From contig OY821517.1 in assembly GCA_963682025.1 (NCBI GenBank), positions 21,078,982 to 21,142,981 on the forward strand: a stretch of DNA of 64,000 bases. The letters run 5' to 3'. A program made the position numbers and the translations under genes. Position 1 is the first letter of the stretch. The number at the start of each line of letters is the position of its first letter. This document shows, piece after piece, positions 33,904 through 45,715 of the stretch. This DNA is from Cordilura impudica (Eukaryota > Arthropoda > Insecta > Diptera > Scathophagidae). The notes under the pieces are model-generated. The model had not been told where the DNA came from. It made no database searches and worked only from the letters and a program-made list of their open reading frames with translations.

Positions 33904-34319
33904 TATGTTGTTTTATATCTTTTAATATTTGATGTTGTTTTAAATACTTACACATTTTATTGTTCTAATAATTTAAATTTGTAGACAATCCCCGAAGATG
34001 ATATTCAAAGAATATCGAAATATTGGATTTAAATAAATAACTTTTACCAAAATCAGATCTCGGGCTGAAATATCTAATTCTTATCGTTAATTTAAAAAAA
34101 ATAGTTATCTGAAAATTTTTGGATCTTCATTTATTGTGGTGCCCTTATTATTGCCCTTTTTATAATCTCGGATAAGTATATTCGTGAGTTTATGTGGGAA
34201 ATTATTGTCAAATAGAATATCTTTCATTTTAATTTTATTTTTGCGGAATTCCATGTAACTGATTTAATTTTTATTTAATCCTTATTCACAGTTTGAAAGG
34301 TCGAATAAAAACATCATTA
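33904..34319. other. AT-rich gene-free DNA
   Basis: Nothing recognisable was seen. Confidence 0.4.
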
Positions 34320-34710
34320 AAAAAAATTTACTTTAAAAAGACTATCAAAAAATCAATCCTAAAAAAAAATAATGATTATCTTAAGAAAAACTATTTCTTT
34401 TTACGAAAATCGATTTTTTGTGAGGACAAAGTACTTTATAAGAAAAGTTTTTTTTTTTAAGAAAGCATATTTTTTTAAAAAAAGAAATACTTTCCTAATA
34501 AGTCATTTTTTGCGAAAAAGTTTTTTTCGCATTATATTGTAAAGGGCACTTTTTTAAGAACAACATTTTTTTAAGGAAAGTTTTTTTTAAAAAAAAGGGA
34601 CTTATTAAAGGATGAATTTTTAAAAACGGTTCTTTTCTAATAAAGCCTACATTTTCTTATAAAATAATTTTTGTAATATAAAACGTTCAAAAAGAGATTC
34701 TTTTTAAATA
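34320..34710. repeat. 18-bp satellite, short decayed block
   Basis: Diverged forward-oriented units (TTTTTTTAAGAAAGCATA, AAGGGCACTTTTTTAAGA). Confidence 0.6.
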
Positions 34711-34771
34711 AAACTAGAGGAACCCTGTTGCTCCGCAGCATTATATTATATTAATTTTTATAATATAATAC

Positions 34772-34999
34772 CAAAATTTGCCAAAAGAAGTTAACGTGCA
34801 GTAATGCCAAAATATGCCAAGAGAAGTTAAGGCACAGTAAAAGTAAAGTTGATTGTCCACGCATAACTTTCCTCAAACCCAACGAATTTGCCAAGAGAAG
34901 TTAACGTACAATAATGCCAAAATATGCCAAGATAAGTTAACGTACAGTAAAAGTAAAGTTGATTCTCCACGCATAACTTTCCTCAAACCAAACGAATTT
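34772..34999. repeat. 110-bp tandem repeat, about two copies
   Basis: GCCAAAATATGCCAAGA then AAAGTAAAGTTGATTCTCCA and CGCATAACTTTCCTCAAACC occur at 34806 and again at 34916. A partial third copy lies to the left. The following bases (to 35077) stay open as KELDPLSVLRPLSTAYVN, without a recognised match. Confidence 0.7.
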
Positions 35000-35081
35000 A
35001 AGCAGGTAATAGCTCAAAAGAAGGAGCTGGATCCACTGAGTGTTCTTAGACCTCTGTCAACAGCCTACGTTAATTAGAACT

Positions 35082-36880
35082 CTACACACAGAAAAAGAAT
35101 TTGTTGGAAATTGGTTACCACTAAAAATAATTATTTATTTATCCAGATATATTATTGTAATTCAAATAGATTTGAAAATAAAATAGATTTTCTTTATAAA
35201 ATACCTCTTAACCATAATTCTAATAAAATGAAAATAGAGACAACAGCAAAATAAGTTCCTTTCACCAATGAAAGTTTTTATGCAAGTTGTTAAAATAATT
35301 CAATTGGGGCAACTGAACTAAAGCCAGTATAACATGTATTAACTCTAAATATTGGTGATAACAATAAAATATTCCATCATAATGAAATATTTTAAACTAA
35401 AAATGAATTTACAGTCATTGTTACAAATTTTATGTTAATATGATAGAAACAAATTTGTATTTACAACAATTTTTCGGTTACAATAAAGTGGGAAACTAAA
35501 TTTTAAACTATTTGGTATTTACAACCGAAAGGAAATCAAATTCATTTATTAATATCATCAAATATAAAAAAATGTTAAACCTAATCGAATTTTCGAATTA
35601 ATATGTCATTTTTGAAAAAATAAGACAGAAGATAAAAAAAATTTAAATTAATCAAAAATATAAAATAAAATTTTTGTTAATTTTAAATTATGTATGTTTA
35701 ATCGTATGTACATACATACATATGTACATAAGAATGGATTGTAGCATAATAAAGAACATTAATCGATTGGGTAAGTGATTATTATTATTTTTTTTTTTTG
35801 TTGTGTTTTTATTTTTTGTAAAAATTATTTTATGCAAAGTTAGTTTAAATTCAAAAGTAGCTTTTCCAAATTTTGTTGCATTCTATTAGAAGTAAGATCG
35901 TCAAGGAAAAGTTTTTATAAAAAAGCTAGTAAAAACACAACAATAATGGTCACAAATTTTTCATTCTATAGGAAATCTTACTATTTTAGGTAAAATTGCT
36001 ACAATGCTTAGATAAGCTGCTATTTTTTAACATAAAATTCAAATTGCTTTTACCCAATTTTATGAAACTATCTTTGGTCATTAAAGCAAAATGTTAACCT
36101 TAAAAATAAATTAAAAGCCATTATCAAACTACTTCAACTGAATAATGACGTTTACCTTCATACACACTCCAAACGATTTGCAAGCAAAATAAAACAGACG
36201 AAAAAAGCCTTTCGGTGACGGGGACAGGATCGTACATTCTAACCGTATTTGTCTACAGTAAAACGGTCATCTTACTTGGATCCGAACATGGTGTGCGGCC
36301 TTATTTTTACTATATTTTTATATTGCACAAGTTCTATTTTACTCATAACATTTTTAAGAAATATCAGAAGAATATCATGCGAGGATACAACATGCAGCTA
36401 TAGACAATTATGAAACGGCAAAAAAGTAGTATAAGAGCCTAAGTGAAAACGAAAACTTTAATGCATTAACTAATACACGTAATATCGCTTATTTATTCCC
36501 TATTCGTATGTGTTACTAAAATCTTTTTTATCATGTAATATAATCTTGTCTTTTAGTAATTTTAATTTCATATTTAGAAATAAACTAATGAAAAAAAAAA
36601 ATAAGAGCATTAAAAATGTATGTGCTTTTATATATCAGATGATTAGTGCGCTTTTAAAATAGGCTACCTGTTATATGGTTGTTACAACTAATAAATAAAA
36701 TCTAAATTCCATTTCATCAATCGAATTTATTTCAAAATTCAATTGCCTGAGTACTTAATACGTTAGTTTTTAAAATATAATTCAGTAATCACAATAGAAT
36801 AATGTGATAGTACATGGGACTATCAAAATTTGGTTGGCAACAAATACGGTTGTCACAACAAATCCGTTCTCTGTGTGTAG
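35082..36880. mobile_element. Possible 1.8-kb element with short imperfect terminal inverted repeats
   Basis: CTACACACAGAAAAAGAATTTG at the left is matched in reverse complement at the right by CTACACACAGAGAACGGATTTG. The two ends are 1.8 kb apart. No transposase frame and no clear target duplication were seen, and simple sequence is common here, so the pairing may be chance. Confidence 0.35.
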
Positions 36881-36969
36881 TTATAGAGGTTTGAGAGAAG
36901 AAAAATATTGAAAAAAAATCTTGAATGCAAAGTTTATTCATAAATTCTTTTAATATATAAGATGTGCAA

Positions 36970-38810
36970 TTTTTAGAATAGGTACTTTCTAAGGAAATGC
37001 ATTTTTTTAACAAGAGGTATTTTTTAAGAGATGGCCATTTTGAAGGAAACTTTTCTGAGAGAAAGTACTTTTTAAAGAAAAGGTACGCTTTTGAGAAATT
37101 TCACTGTCTTAATAACGGTACTTTCTGAAGAAAATGTTTTTTCAAGATATGCGGATTTCTTGAGCGAAGGCAATTTTTTAATAAAAATAAATTTTTAAAT
37201 AAAATTACTGTTTTGAACCAGGTACTTTTTTTAAGAAATGCACTTTTTACGAAAAAATACTTTTTTAAAAAAAAGATAATTTTTTAAGAAAATGTAGTTT
37301 TTTAATATAAAATACTTTTCTAAGAAACGGTACTTTTTGGAGAAAAGGTACTTTTGGAAGAAAAGGTACTTTTTGAAGAAAAGGTACTTTTTGAAGAAAA
37401 GGTACTTTTTGAAGAAAAGGTACTTTTTGAAGAAAAGGTACTTTTTGAAGAAAAGGTACTTTTTGAAGAAAAGGTACTTTTTGAAGAAAATGTACGTTTT
37501 GAAGAAAAGGTACTTTTTGAAGAAAACGTACTTTTTGAAGAAAAGGTAATTTTGCAAGAAAAGTTACTTTTGCAAGAAAAGGCATTTTTTCAAGAAAGTG
37601 TACTTTTTGAAGAAAATGTACTTTCTTTTTACGAGAAGTAAAAAGTAGTTTTTAAGCAAAGGTATTTTTAAAGAAAGCATATTTTGCGACTTTTTAAAAG
37701 AAATATTTTTTTAAGAATATGTATTTAACAAAAAAAAGGTACTTATTAAAAAAGTGAATTTTTAAAAAAAGCTACTTTTCTAATAAAGTGTATAAGTGTT
37801 TATAAGAAATTAATTTTTTTTAAATATAAATTACTTTTTAAGAAAAGGTGTTTTTTAAGAACATGTACTTTTTTAAGAAAAGGTACTTCTCACAAAAAAA
37901 TTTACCTTTTTATGAAAGTGCATTTCTTTAATATACTTTATAAGAAAAGGTGGTTTTTTTAAGAAAATGTATTAACAAAAGTTATTTTTGTGAACAAAAA
38001 GGTACTTTTAAGAAAGGTTTTTTTATAAAAAAATGTACTGTTTTAAGAGATGGCCATTTCTAAATAAACTTTTTTTGAGAAGACGTCCCTTTCTAAGAAA
38101 AGTTACGGTTTTAAGAAAATTATTTGTTTTAATAAAAGTACTTTCTGGCGAAAATGCTTCTTAAAGGGATAATGCTTTCTTGAGGAATAAAATTTTGTAA
38201 GAAATATACATTTTTAAATTATTTCTTCTGTTTTGAACCATGTACTTTTTTAAACAAATATACTTTTTACGAAAAGGTAGTATTTTAAAAAAAGGTACTT
38301 GTTTAAGAAAAAGCCATTGTGGAAAAATTGTTTAAGAAAGGGTACTTTTTTAAGAAAGGGTACATTTTACTAAAAAATTTACCTTTTCAAGAAAGTGTAT
38401 TTTTTTAAATGTTCTTTTTAAGAAAAGGTGGATTGTTTAAAAAATATACTAAGAAAAGTTATTTTTTGTCAACGAAAACGAACTTTTAAAAAAAGGTTTT
38501 TTTATAAGAAAAAGTAGGTTTTTTAATAAAATGTACTATTTTAAGAAGAGGCTTTTTTAAGGAGAGATACTGTTTTAACAAAGAGGTATTTTTTTTAAAA
38601 GAAAACGTGATTATTTAAAAAACTGTACTTTTTTAAGAAAAAGTATTTGTGTATTTTTTTATTTTTTTCTTAATATAATTTTAAGAGAGGACACTTGTTT
38701 AGAAAAATAAATCGTTAAGGAAATGTACTTTTTTAAAAAGTTGCTGTTTTGAAGGAAGTACTGTACGAAGAAAACGTACTGTACAGACCTTGAGCTGGAA
38801 ATTTAATTCT
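36970..38810. repeat. 18-bp satellite block 4 (right inverted arm, higher-order repeat)
   Basis: Forward-oriented units. At about 37335-37560 a run of some twelve nearly identical AAGAAAAGGTACTTTTTG units keeps four long frames open (37231-37557, 37265-37585, 37337-37549, 37354-37641), so lysine/phenylalanine-rich frames appear on both strands; these are not genes. A higher-order period of about 1020 bases is visible: AAGAGATGGCCATTT at 37027 and 38047, with GAAAATGTTTTTTCAAGA/GAAAATGCTTCTTAAAGG and CTGTTTTGAACCA following in order in each. It is the inverted counterpart of 29550-31000. Confidence 0.9.
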
Positions 38811-38829
38811 TATTGTTAATTTTTTTAAG

Positions 38830-39065
38830 TAACTTTTTTTTGAAAAAAGCACCTCTCTAAAATTACGTTTCCTTAAAAATTATTTGTCTTAAAAAATTTT
38901 CTTTTATAAAATAGTTCCTTTTTATGAAATAGTGCATTTTTTAACCAATTTCCTTTTCTTAAAATTTTACATTTTCGTAAGAAGTGCCTTTTATTTAAAA
39001 CTTGCTTTTCTTAAAAATTACCCTGTATAAGTGCCCCGTGTTAAAACGTACCATTTATTAAAGTA
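38830..39065. repeat. 18-bp satellite, short reverse-oriented block
   Basis: Units switch to TTTCTTAAAAATTATTTG type, opposite to block 4; the switch point is at about 38810-38830. Confidence 0.6.
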
Positions 39066-39299
39066 TTTTAATTGTTTCCCAAATGCCGACTTAGTCCTCA
39101 TATAGAAAATTTAACATAAACGAATTCATTCGGACAAATTCTCATATATAATACCCTCCCGAAATTTGTTTCAGTCTGTTAAAAGGCTATGTATATATAT
39201 TTCTTCAAGGTGGCTCCTTGTAGGTAATTCCATTAATTCCAATTTACACAACAACATACATACGCCATTATAGTCACATATTATATTATTATTAACATA

Positions 39300-39673
39300 T
39301 CGCACCTGTACCTCTAAAGTGAGTCAACTCAAAATTTCTAAATTTTCACTTTTTGCAAGAAAACGATACACAGTGGTCATATTTATCCACTGCAAAAATC
39401 TTACATCGATTTTTCCAGTCTTTGTGTTATAAGAGTATCTTCTTTAGAATCCACTAAAAAAAACATATTTTGAGTTGCACCAAAGAAAGGTTTTATTTTT
39501 GATGATCACTGAAAAAATCGCAAAAAAACTACTGCTGTATACTTAATATTCGCAATTCTTTATAATGAAACAACTGTTTTTAAATTTTATAGTAAATATT
39601 AAAAAAAAAGTTTTTGGCGTCTACTAAAAATTTGTAAATTTTGAGTTGACTCACTTTAGAGGTACAGGTGCGA
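39300..39673. mobile_element. 374-bp MITE with 38-bp perfect terminal inverted repeats, TA flanked
   Basis: The left end TCGCACCTGTACCTCTAAAG and TGAGTCAACTCAAAATTT is matched perfectly, in reverse complement, by the right end. TA flanks both sides (39298-39299, 39674-39675), as in Tc1/mariner-type elements. No open frame; non-autonomous. Confidence 0.8.
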
Positions 39674-39895
39674 TATATCAAGGCGAGAAAAACTGACATA
39701 TCATATCAATTTGTTTTACGCTCATTTGCTATCAGTGATGCAAACATAGCGGTAAATTTATTACCTTTTAAAGACACAGAAAACACGTTTATTTAATTTA
39801 GTGTTTATTTTTAAAGCGCTATATTGGCACTTTTGAGTTTAAGTGCTTTCAGCTCTTTTTCGCAAATTCGCATTGAAGTGTCTATAACACTAAAA

Positions 39896-40120
39896 GGCAA
39901 GGCGATTTCTTGTGACCGATATAAAGATTTTAGTTATTGACCGATTTCGACCAAAAATACCTGATTTGAAAGGTATTTATTTTAATCTATTTTATTTATT
40001 TTAAGCTTATTTAGAGATTTTTACCATCTGGAGCACTTTTTGTAGTAATGTTCATTTAAAGTTGCTACTGACACATACATAAAACACATACTTTGTGTGT
40101 GTTTATTAAAAGTATCAAAA
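39896..40120 (-). mobile_element. Family A element, diverged reverse copy
   Basis: AAGGCGATTTCTTGTGACCG at 39899 is the reverse complement of the end of the copies at 9494 and 54589. TTTAAAGTTGCTACTGACAC and ATACATAAAA at about 40055-40085 follow in the expected order. The far end is lost. Confidence 0.6.
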
Positions 40121-42084
40121 GCCCTGTGTTGAATTGTGAATTGTTTAAAAGTGATTAGCTTAGGCTCTTATAAAAATATTTACTAATTAAAAAATAATGT
40201 ACATATTTTTTTTGTGATTTATTATAGGTTTTATAAAGGAAACTAATTAGAATTATTATTTCGAAACCATTATAATTAATACTGTGCTAATTATAAAATT
40301 TCCTCAGCCATTCTACTAATTCACTTCAAACATAAAAATGAAAATTGTTTATAAAAACAATTCTATGGCCTGAAGATGAGTGAGAATATGATATATTTTT
40401 ATTTGAAAATAAACACTCGTAATAAAAAATTTTGCTGCCTTTGGATTTCGATTTTAATGATAAAAAAAGTATCATCAAATACTAAATGATATCAAATATA
40501 CAAATAATGTATACACATGTGTGTATGTATGTTTTTTCAAAATTAATAACAATACATTTTACATTCTTTTTAAGCTAAAATGATATTCAATGAATATCTT
40601 AAAATGATGTCATTAAAATGATACAGAATTACATTGAATTCCTGGATAATTGTGTCAATCATTCCATTAAAATGTCCATTATAATAAATTAAACGCTAAC
40701 ATCCATCTTAATATTGAAATAACACATTTCGCTGATCCATGACTTTCCCAGTACTCGTACAAACTAATTGGCATAATAAGGATATAAACCGACGCAAACA
40801 ATGCACTTCCTTGTCAAATTCAAAAATGTCATCAAGAAAAATTGCCAACAAATTGAGAACATATATATAAACGTAAAAAAATAATGAAGAATGAAGACTT
40901 GAAAAGGAACATACAAAAAACAAACACAAAACCAGCGACTGTCACTTAAGAAAAATATAAAATTTTAAATATAAACACAAACACAAACACACTTTCTCTA
41001 GAGTATAAACACAAAACTGCATTTAGTGCTAATAGACCCCTTAAGACGCAACTGCACCGCGAGTAAGTTGAAGATTTTTAGCCTAACAGTAAAAGGCTGC
41101 ATTAACCCTCGAATGATAAAAACTGACGTCACATTTTTTTTTTTTTTTTTTGAAAGAAAACGCAACCAACCAAGTTTATCTAACCAATAATCTCTCAAAG
41201 GGTGAGCGGAATCCAAATAAATATAAAATATAAAATTTAAAAAAATAACGCCGATTTAAAAAAAAAACAGTGTTAAAATGTCCACTTCTCATATAGAACA
41301 TTATTTTTTTTTCAAAACCTGGGTAGGATTAATAATAGCAAATATTTTTTGGTTAAAATTATGGTATTTAATGAAATACAATATAAAGTATCTTTATCCT
41401 TCGAGAAGACATAAAGCACTAAAGGGTTAATCAGTTATTTTTTTACACCAAGAATGATTTTTATATGATAAGATATATTTCCACTTTTCTCCGATAATAC
41501 AAAAAGTTTTTACAAAAGAAAATGCTATAAAACAAAAAAAATGAGACTGTATATTAACATGGCTCATGTCTTATGACATGTTGAATGACGTTCAATGTAT
41601 TTTAACAAAAAAATTCATCTACGTCGTGTGCTATAAAACTATACATCCTGTTGTGTAAGAGCTACAGGAATTTCACAATTACGTTGATCACATTTGCTAG
41701 ATAAAAAAAATACTTTTCAAAAAAAATAGGAAATTGTCCTTATAAATGAAGTTACTCATAATTCATTTTAACATCATCACAGAGGTTTGCTATAAATAAA
41801 ACCTGCGAATTAAGAGGGCTTTTCAAAATTAAATAGTCTTGAGTAGAGATGATAAGATTGTGTTATGAAGGAATAATAGAAAATTATTGGAAAAAAATAT
41901 AATAAAAAAATTATATTCGATTAAACACGAGTTTCACAAAGGAGTCAAAGGTCATAACTGATCATGTACTAACCATAAGTGCTGAGGTCATAGACGGGCA
42001 TAGAAGACAAGCCAAATTGGAAAGAGTTCGACAGGTATTCGTTATCAAAAGCCATAAATTCCATGTGACTACTACGTGATGAAT
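40121..42084. other. AT-rich gene-free DNA (putative intron)
   Basis: No coding signal was recognised. Short frames at 40708-40929 and 40998-41216 (minus) lack domains. A short (ACAAAC)n tract is at 40976-40990. Confidence 0.45.
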
Positions 42085-43745
42085 AGATTAATTTTTAAGA
42101 AAAAGTACCTTTTAGGAAAAAGTACTTTTTAAGACAGGTATTTTCATCAGAAAATTTACTCTTTTAGGAAGAGGTACATTTTGAAGAAAAAGTTCGTTTT
42201 AAGGAGAGGTACTTTATTAGGAAAATTTATTTTTGAAGAAAATGTACTTTTTTAAGAAAAATTACTTTTTTTAGAAAAGTTTTTTTTTGCAAAAGGTACT
42301 TTTTTAAGAAAAGGTAATTTTTTTAAGAAAAGTTAACTTTTTTTAAGAAAAATTAACTTTTTTAAGAAAATTTTGACTTTTAAGGAATTGTTTTTTTTTT
42401 AGAAAAGTTACATTTTTATGAAAATGTATTCTTTAAGAAAAGGTACTTTTTTAAGAAAAGGTCTTTTTTTAAGAAAGGCACTTTTCTAATAAAAGGTATT
42501 TTTTTTAATACAAAGGTACTTTTTAAAGCAAAGGTACCTTGTAACAAAAACTTACTTTTGGAGAAAGGGTACATTTTTGAGAAAAGGTACTTTTTAAGAT
42601 ATTCTACTTTTTAAGAAAAGGTACTTTTTGAAAAAATTTACTTTTTTTAAACGGCATTTTTAAGAAAATGCACACTTTTAGAACTACCTTTTTTTAAGAA
42701 AATGTGTATTTTTTTTAATGTACTGTATTACTTTTCTAAGAAAATTTAGTTTTTAAGAAAATATACATTTTTAGAAACATTTTGATTTTAAATGATAATT
42801 TTTATTCTGCCTTTGAAATTGATGACCTTTAATAAAACAGTCGAACTCGATCTCAACTATTTTACTAAAAATCTAAAGTATAGTTTTTTAAGAAAATACT
42901 CTTTTACTTTAAGAAAAGTAATTTTTTAAGAAAATATATTTCTTTTTGAAAAGTTACTTTTTTAAGGAAATGTACACTTTTAAGGAATCGTGTTCATATA
43001 TTTATTTATTTTTTTTTGAGAACAGTTAAGTTTTTATTAACAAGTATTTTTTAAGAAAAGGATACTTTTTTAAGACAAGGTACTTTTTTAAGAAAAGGTA
43101 CCTTTTTAAGAAAAGGCAACTTTTTTAAGAAAAGGGGAATTTTTTAAGACAAGGTACTTTTTTAAGAAAAAGGAACTACTTAGGAAATGGTACTTTTTAA
43201 AAAAGGTACTTTTCAAAGAAAACATACTTTTTAACAAAAATGTACTATTTGTGAAAAGGTGCATTCTTAATAAAAGCTACTTTTTAACATTTTCTCTTTA
43301 TTAAGAAAAGGTACTTTTTAAAGAAAATTTACTTTTTTGAGAAAAGGTGCTTTTTAAGAAATTGTACTTTTTAAAAATAGCTATTTGCAAGCAAAGGTAC
43401 TTTTCGAAGAAAATGTACTTTTTTAAAAAAAATTAATTTTTAAGAAAAGGCATCTTTTTGGATAAAAATTATTTTTTAAGAAAAGGTACTTAACAAAAAT
43501 TTACTTTTTATGATATTCTACTCTCTAACAAATGGTATTTTTTTAAACAAAGGTACTTTTCAAAGAAAATGTACTTTTTTAAGAAAATATACTTTTTAAG
43601 AAAGGGTGTTTTTTAAGAAAATTTATTATTTTAAGAAAATATTCTTTTTTAAGAATATTAACTTTTCTTAGAAAAGTAATGTTTTGAAAAAACGCGCTTT
43701 ATTAGGAAAGATACTTTTTTACGAAAAGGCAGATTTTTAAGAAAA
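42085..43745. repeat. 18-bp satellite block 5
   Basis: Forward-oriented units, diverged. A variant landmark (AAGATATTCTACTTT) near 42597 and its form ATGATATTCTACTCT near 43508 recur in block 6, showing a shared higher-order structure. A short unique piece interrupts it at about 42780-42870. Confidence 0.85.
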
Positions 43746-44075
43746 GGTTCAATTTCAGTTCAACTTATTCAGATGATATGTTTCTTTACAATTTCTCTTT
43801 AAGCTATATATAAATAGAACAAGTATTCCACTTTTTCTTCTTAAAAATTATTCGTGAATTTTAATATTTGATATATGTGACCTTCTCAAAAAACGGGTTG
43901 TGTCAAAAATGGTGGATTCTGGTACCTAAAAGGTTGTAGAAACTTTAAATGCGTTTTTTCTCAAAACTTAATGGTAACACACTAGGTCCCTTTTCTCGAA
44001 CAAGGTCACATATACTATATACATTTATAATAATATTGGAGGCAAAATTTGAAAAAACCTATTTAAATAAAATTA
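43746..44075. other. Unique DNA between satellite blocks
   Basis: About 330 bases with no satellite units and no recognised gene; it contains GACCTTCTCAAAAAACGGG and a reversed echo TTTTCTCGAACAAGGTCACA about 120 bases later. Confidence 0.45.
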
Positions 44076-45715
44076 AGAAAGGTTCTTTTTTAAGAAGACG
44101 TAATTTTAAACAAAAAATTATATTTAGGAAAAGGCGCAGTCTTAAGAAAAGTACTTTTTAACAAATTCTACTTTTTAAATGAAGGTACTTTTAACGAAAA
44201 TTTACTTTTTTAAGAAAATGTACTTTTTAAGAAAAGGTTCTTTTTAATAAAAAATATTTATAAAGAAAAGGTACTTTTTAAAAAAATTTATTTTTTAAAA
44301 AAAATTTACTTTTTTAAGGAAATGCATCTTTTTAAGAAGATGTATTTTTTAAAAAAGGTAGTTTTTAAAAAAAATTACTCTTTAAGTTATTCTACTTTCT
44401 AAGAAAATGTGTTTATTTTAAGCAAAGGTACTTTTTGAAGAAAATTCACTTTTTTAAGAAAAGGTACGGTACTTTTTAAGAAATGTTACTTTTTAAGAAA
44501 ATTTAATATATTAAGAAAACGTACTTTTTTAACAAAACGTACTTTTCTAAGAAAAGGTATTTTTTTAAGAAAAGGTGCTTTTTAAAGAAAGGTACTTTTA
44601 CGCGAAAAGGCAACTTTTCACTTTTTAAGATATTCTACTTTCTAAGAAATGGTAGTTATTTTAAGAAAAGTAACTTTTTAACAAAAATTTACTTTTTGGG
44701 AAAAGGTACATTCTTAAGAAAAAGTATTTTCTAAGAAATTCTACTTTTTAAGAAATGGTACTTTTTAAAGAATATTTACTATTTTAAGAAAAGGTACTTT
44801 TTAAGAAATTGTACTTTTTAAAAATAGGAATTTTTTAAGCAAAGTTAATTTTCGAAGAAAATTTACTTTTTAAGAAAATTTACTTTTTAAGAAAAGGTAC
44901 TTTTTAAGAAAAGGTACTTTTTAAGGAAAGGTACTCTTTAAGGAAATGTACTTTTTAAGAAAAGGTATTTTTTTTTAAGCAAAGGTACTTTTCGAAGAAA
45001 ATGTGATTTTTTTATGAAAATGTGCTCTTTAAGAATGGGTGCTTTTTAAGAAAATTTACTATTTTAAGAAAATTTTACGAAAAGACAATTTTTTAAGAAG
45101 AGGTTCTTTTTTAAGAAAACGTACTTTTTAACAAAAATTTATTTTTGGAAAAGGTACATTCTTAAGAAAAATACTTTTTAACAAATGCTACTTTTAAAAT
45201 AAAGGTACTTTTAACGAAAATTTACTTTTTTAAGAAAAGGTACTCTTTAAGAAAAGATCCCTTTTAAAAAAAATATTTTTCAAGAAATGGTACTTTTTAA
45301 ATAAACTTACTTTTTTAATAAAACTCATCTTTTTTAGGGAAAGGCACTTTTAACAAAAATTTACTTTTTAAGATATTCTAGTTTCTAAGAAAAGGTATTT
45401 ATTCTAAGCAAAGTTACTTTTTGAAGAAAATGTACTTTTTTAAGAAAAGGTACTTTAAAAAAAATTAATATATAAATAAATGATTCTACATTCTTAAGAT
45501 TTTACATTCTTAAGAAAAATTACTTTTTAAGATATTCTACTTTTTAAGAAAAGGCAATTATTTTAAGCAACTTTTTGAAGAAAATTTACTTTTTTAAGAA
45601 ATTGTACTTTTTTATGAAAATGGACTTTTTAAGAAAATGTTCTTTTTTAACAAAATTTACTTTGCTACGAAGAGGTCATTTTTTTAGAAGTGTTTATTTT
45701 TTAAGAAAAAATTCA
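44076..45715. repeat. 18-bp satellite block 6
   Basis: Forward-oriented units. The landmark TATTCTACTTT recurs at about 44395, 44630, 45371 (as TATTCTAGTTT) and 45531, usually followed by TTATTTTAAGCAAAGGTACT, so higher-order units are present but irregular in length. Confidence 0.85.

Noticed and set aside
37231..37641. Four overlapping 70-108 codon frames rich in Lys/Phe (KKYLFFKKYLFF, EEKVLFEEKVLF and similar)
   Set aside because: An 18-bp unit keeps all phases open without stops; frames exist on both strands at once, so they reflect the satellite, not a repeat protein.
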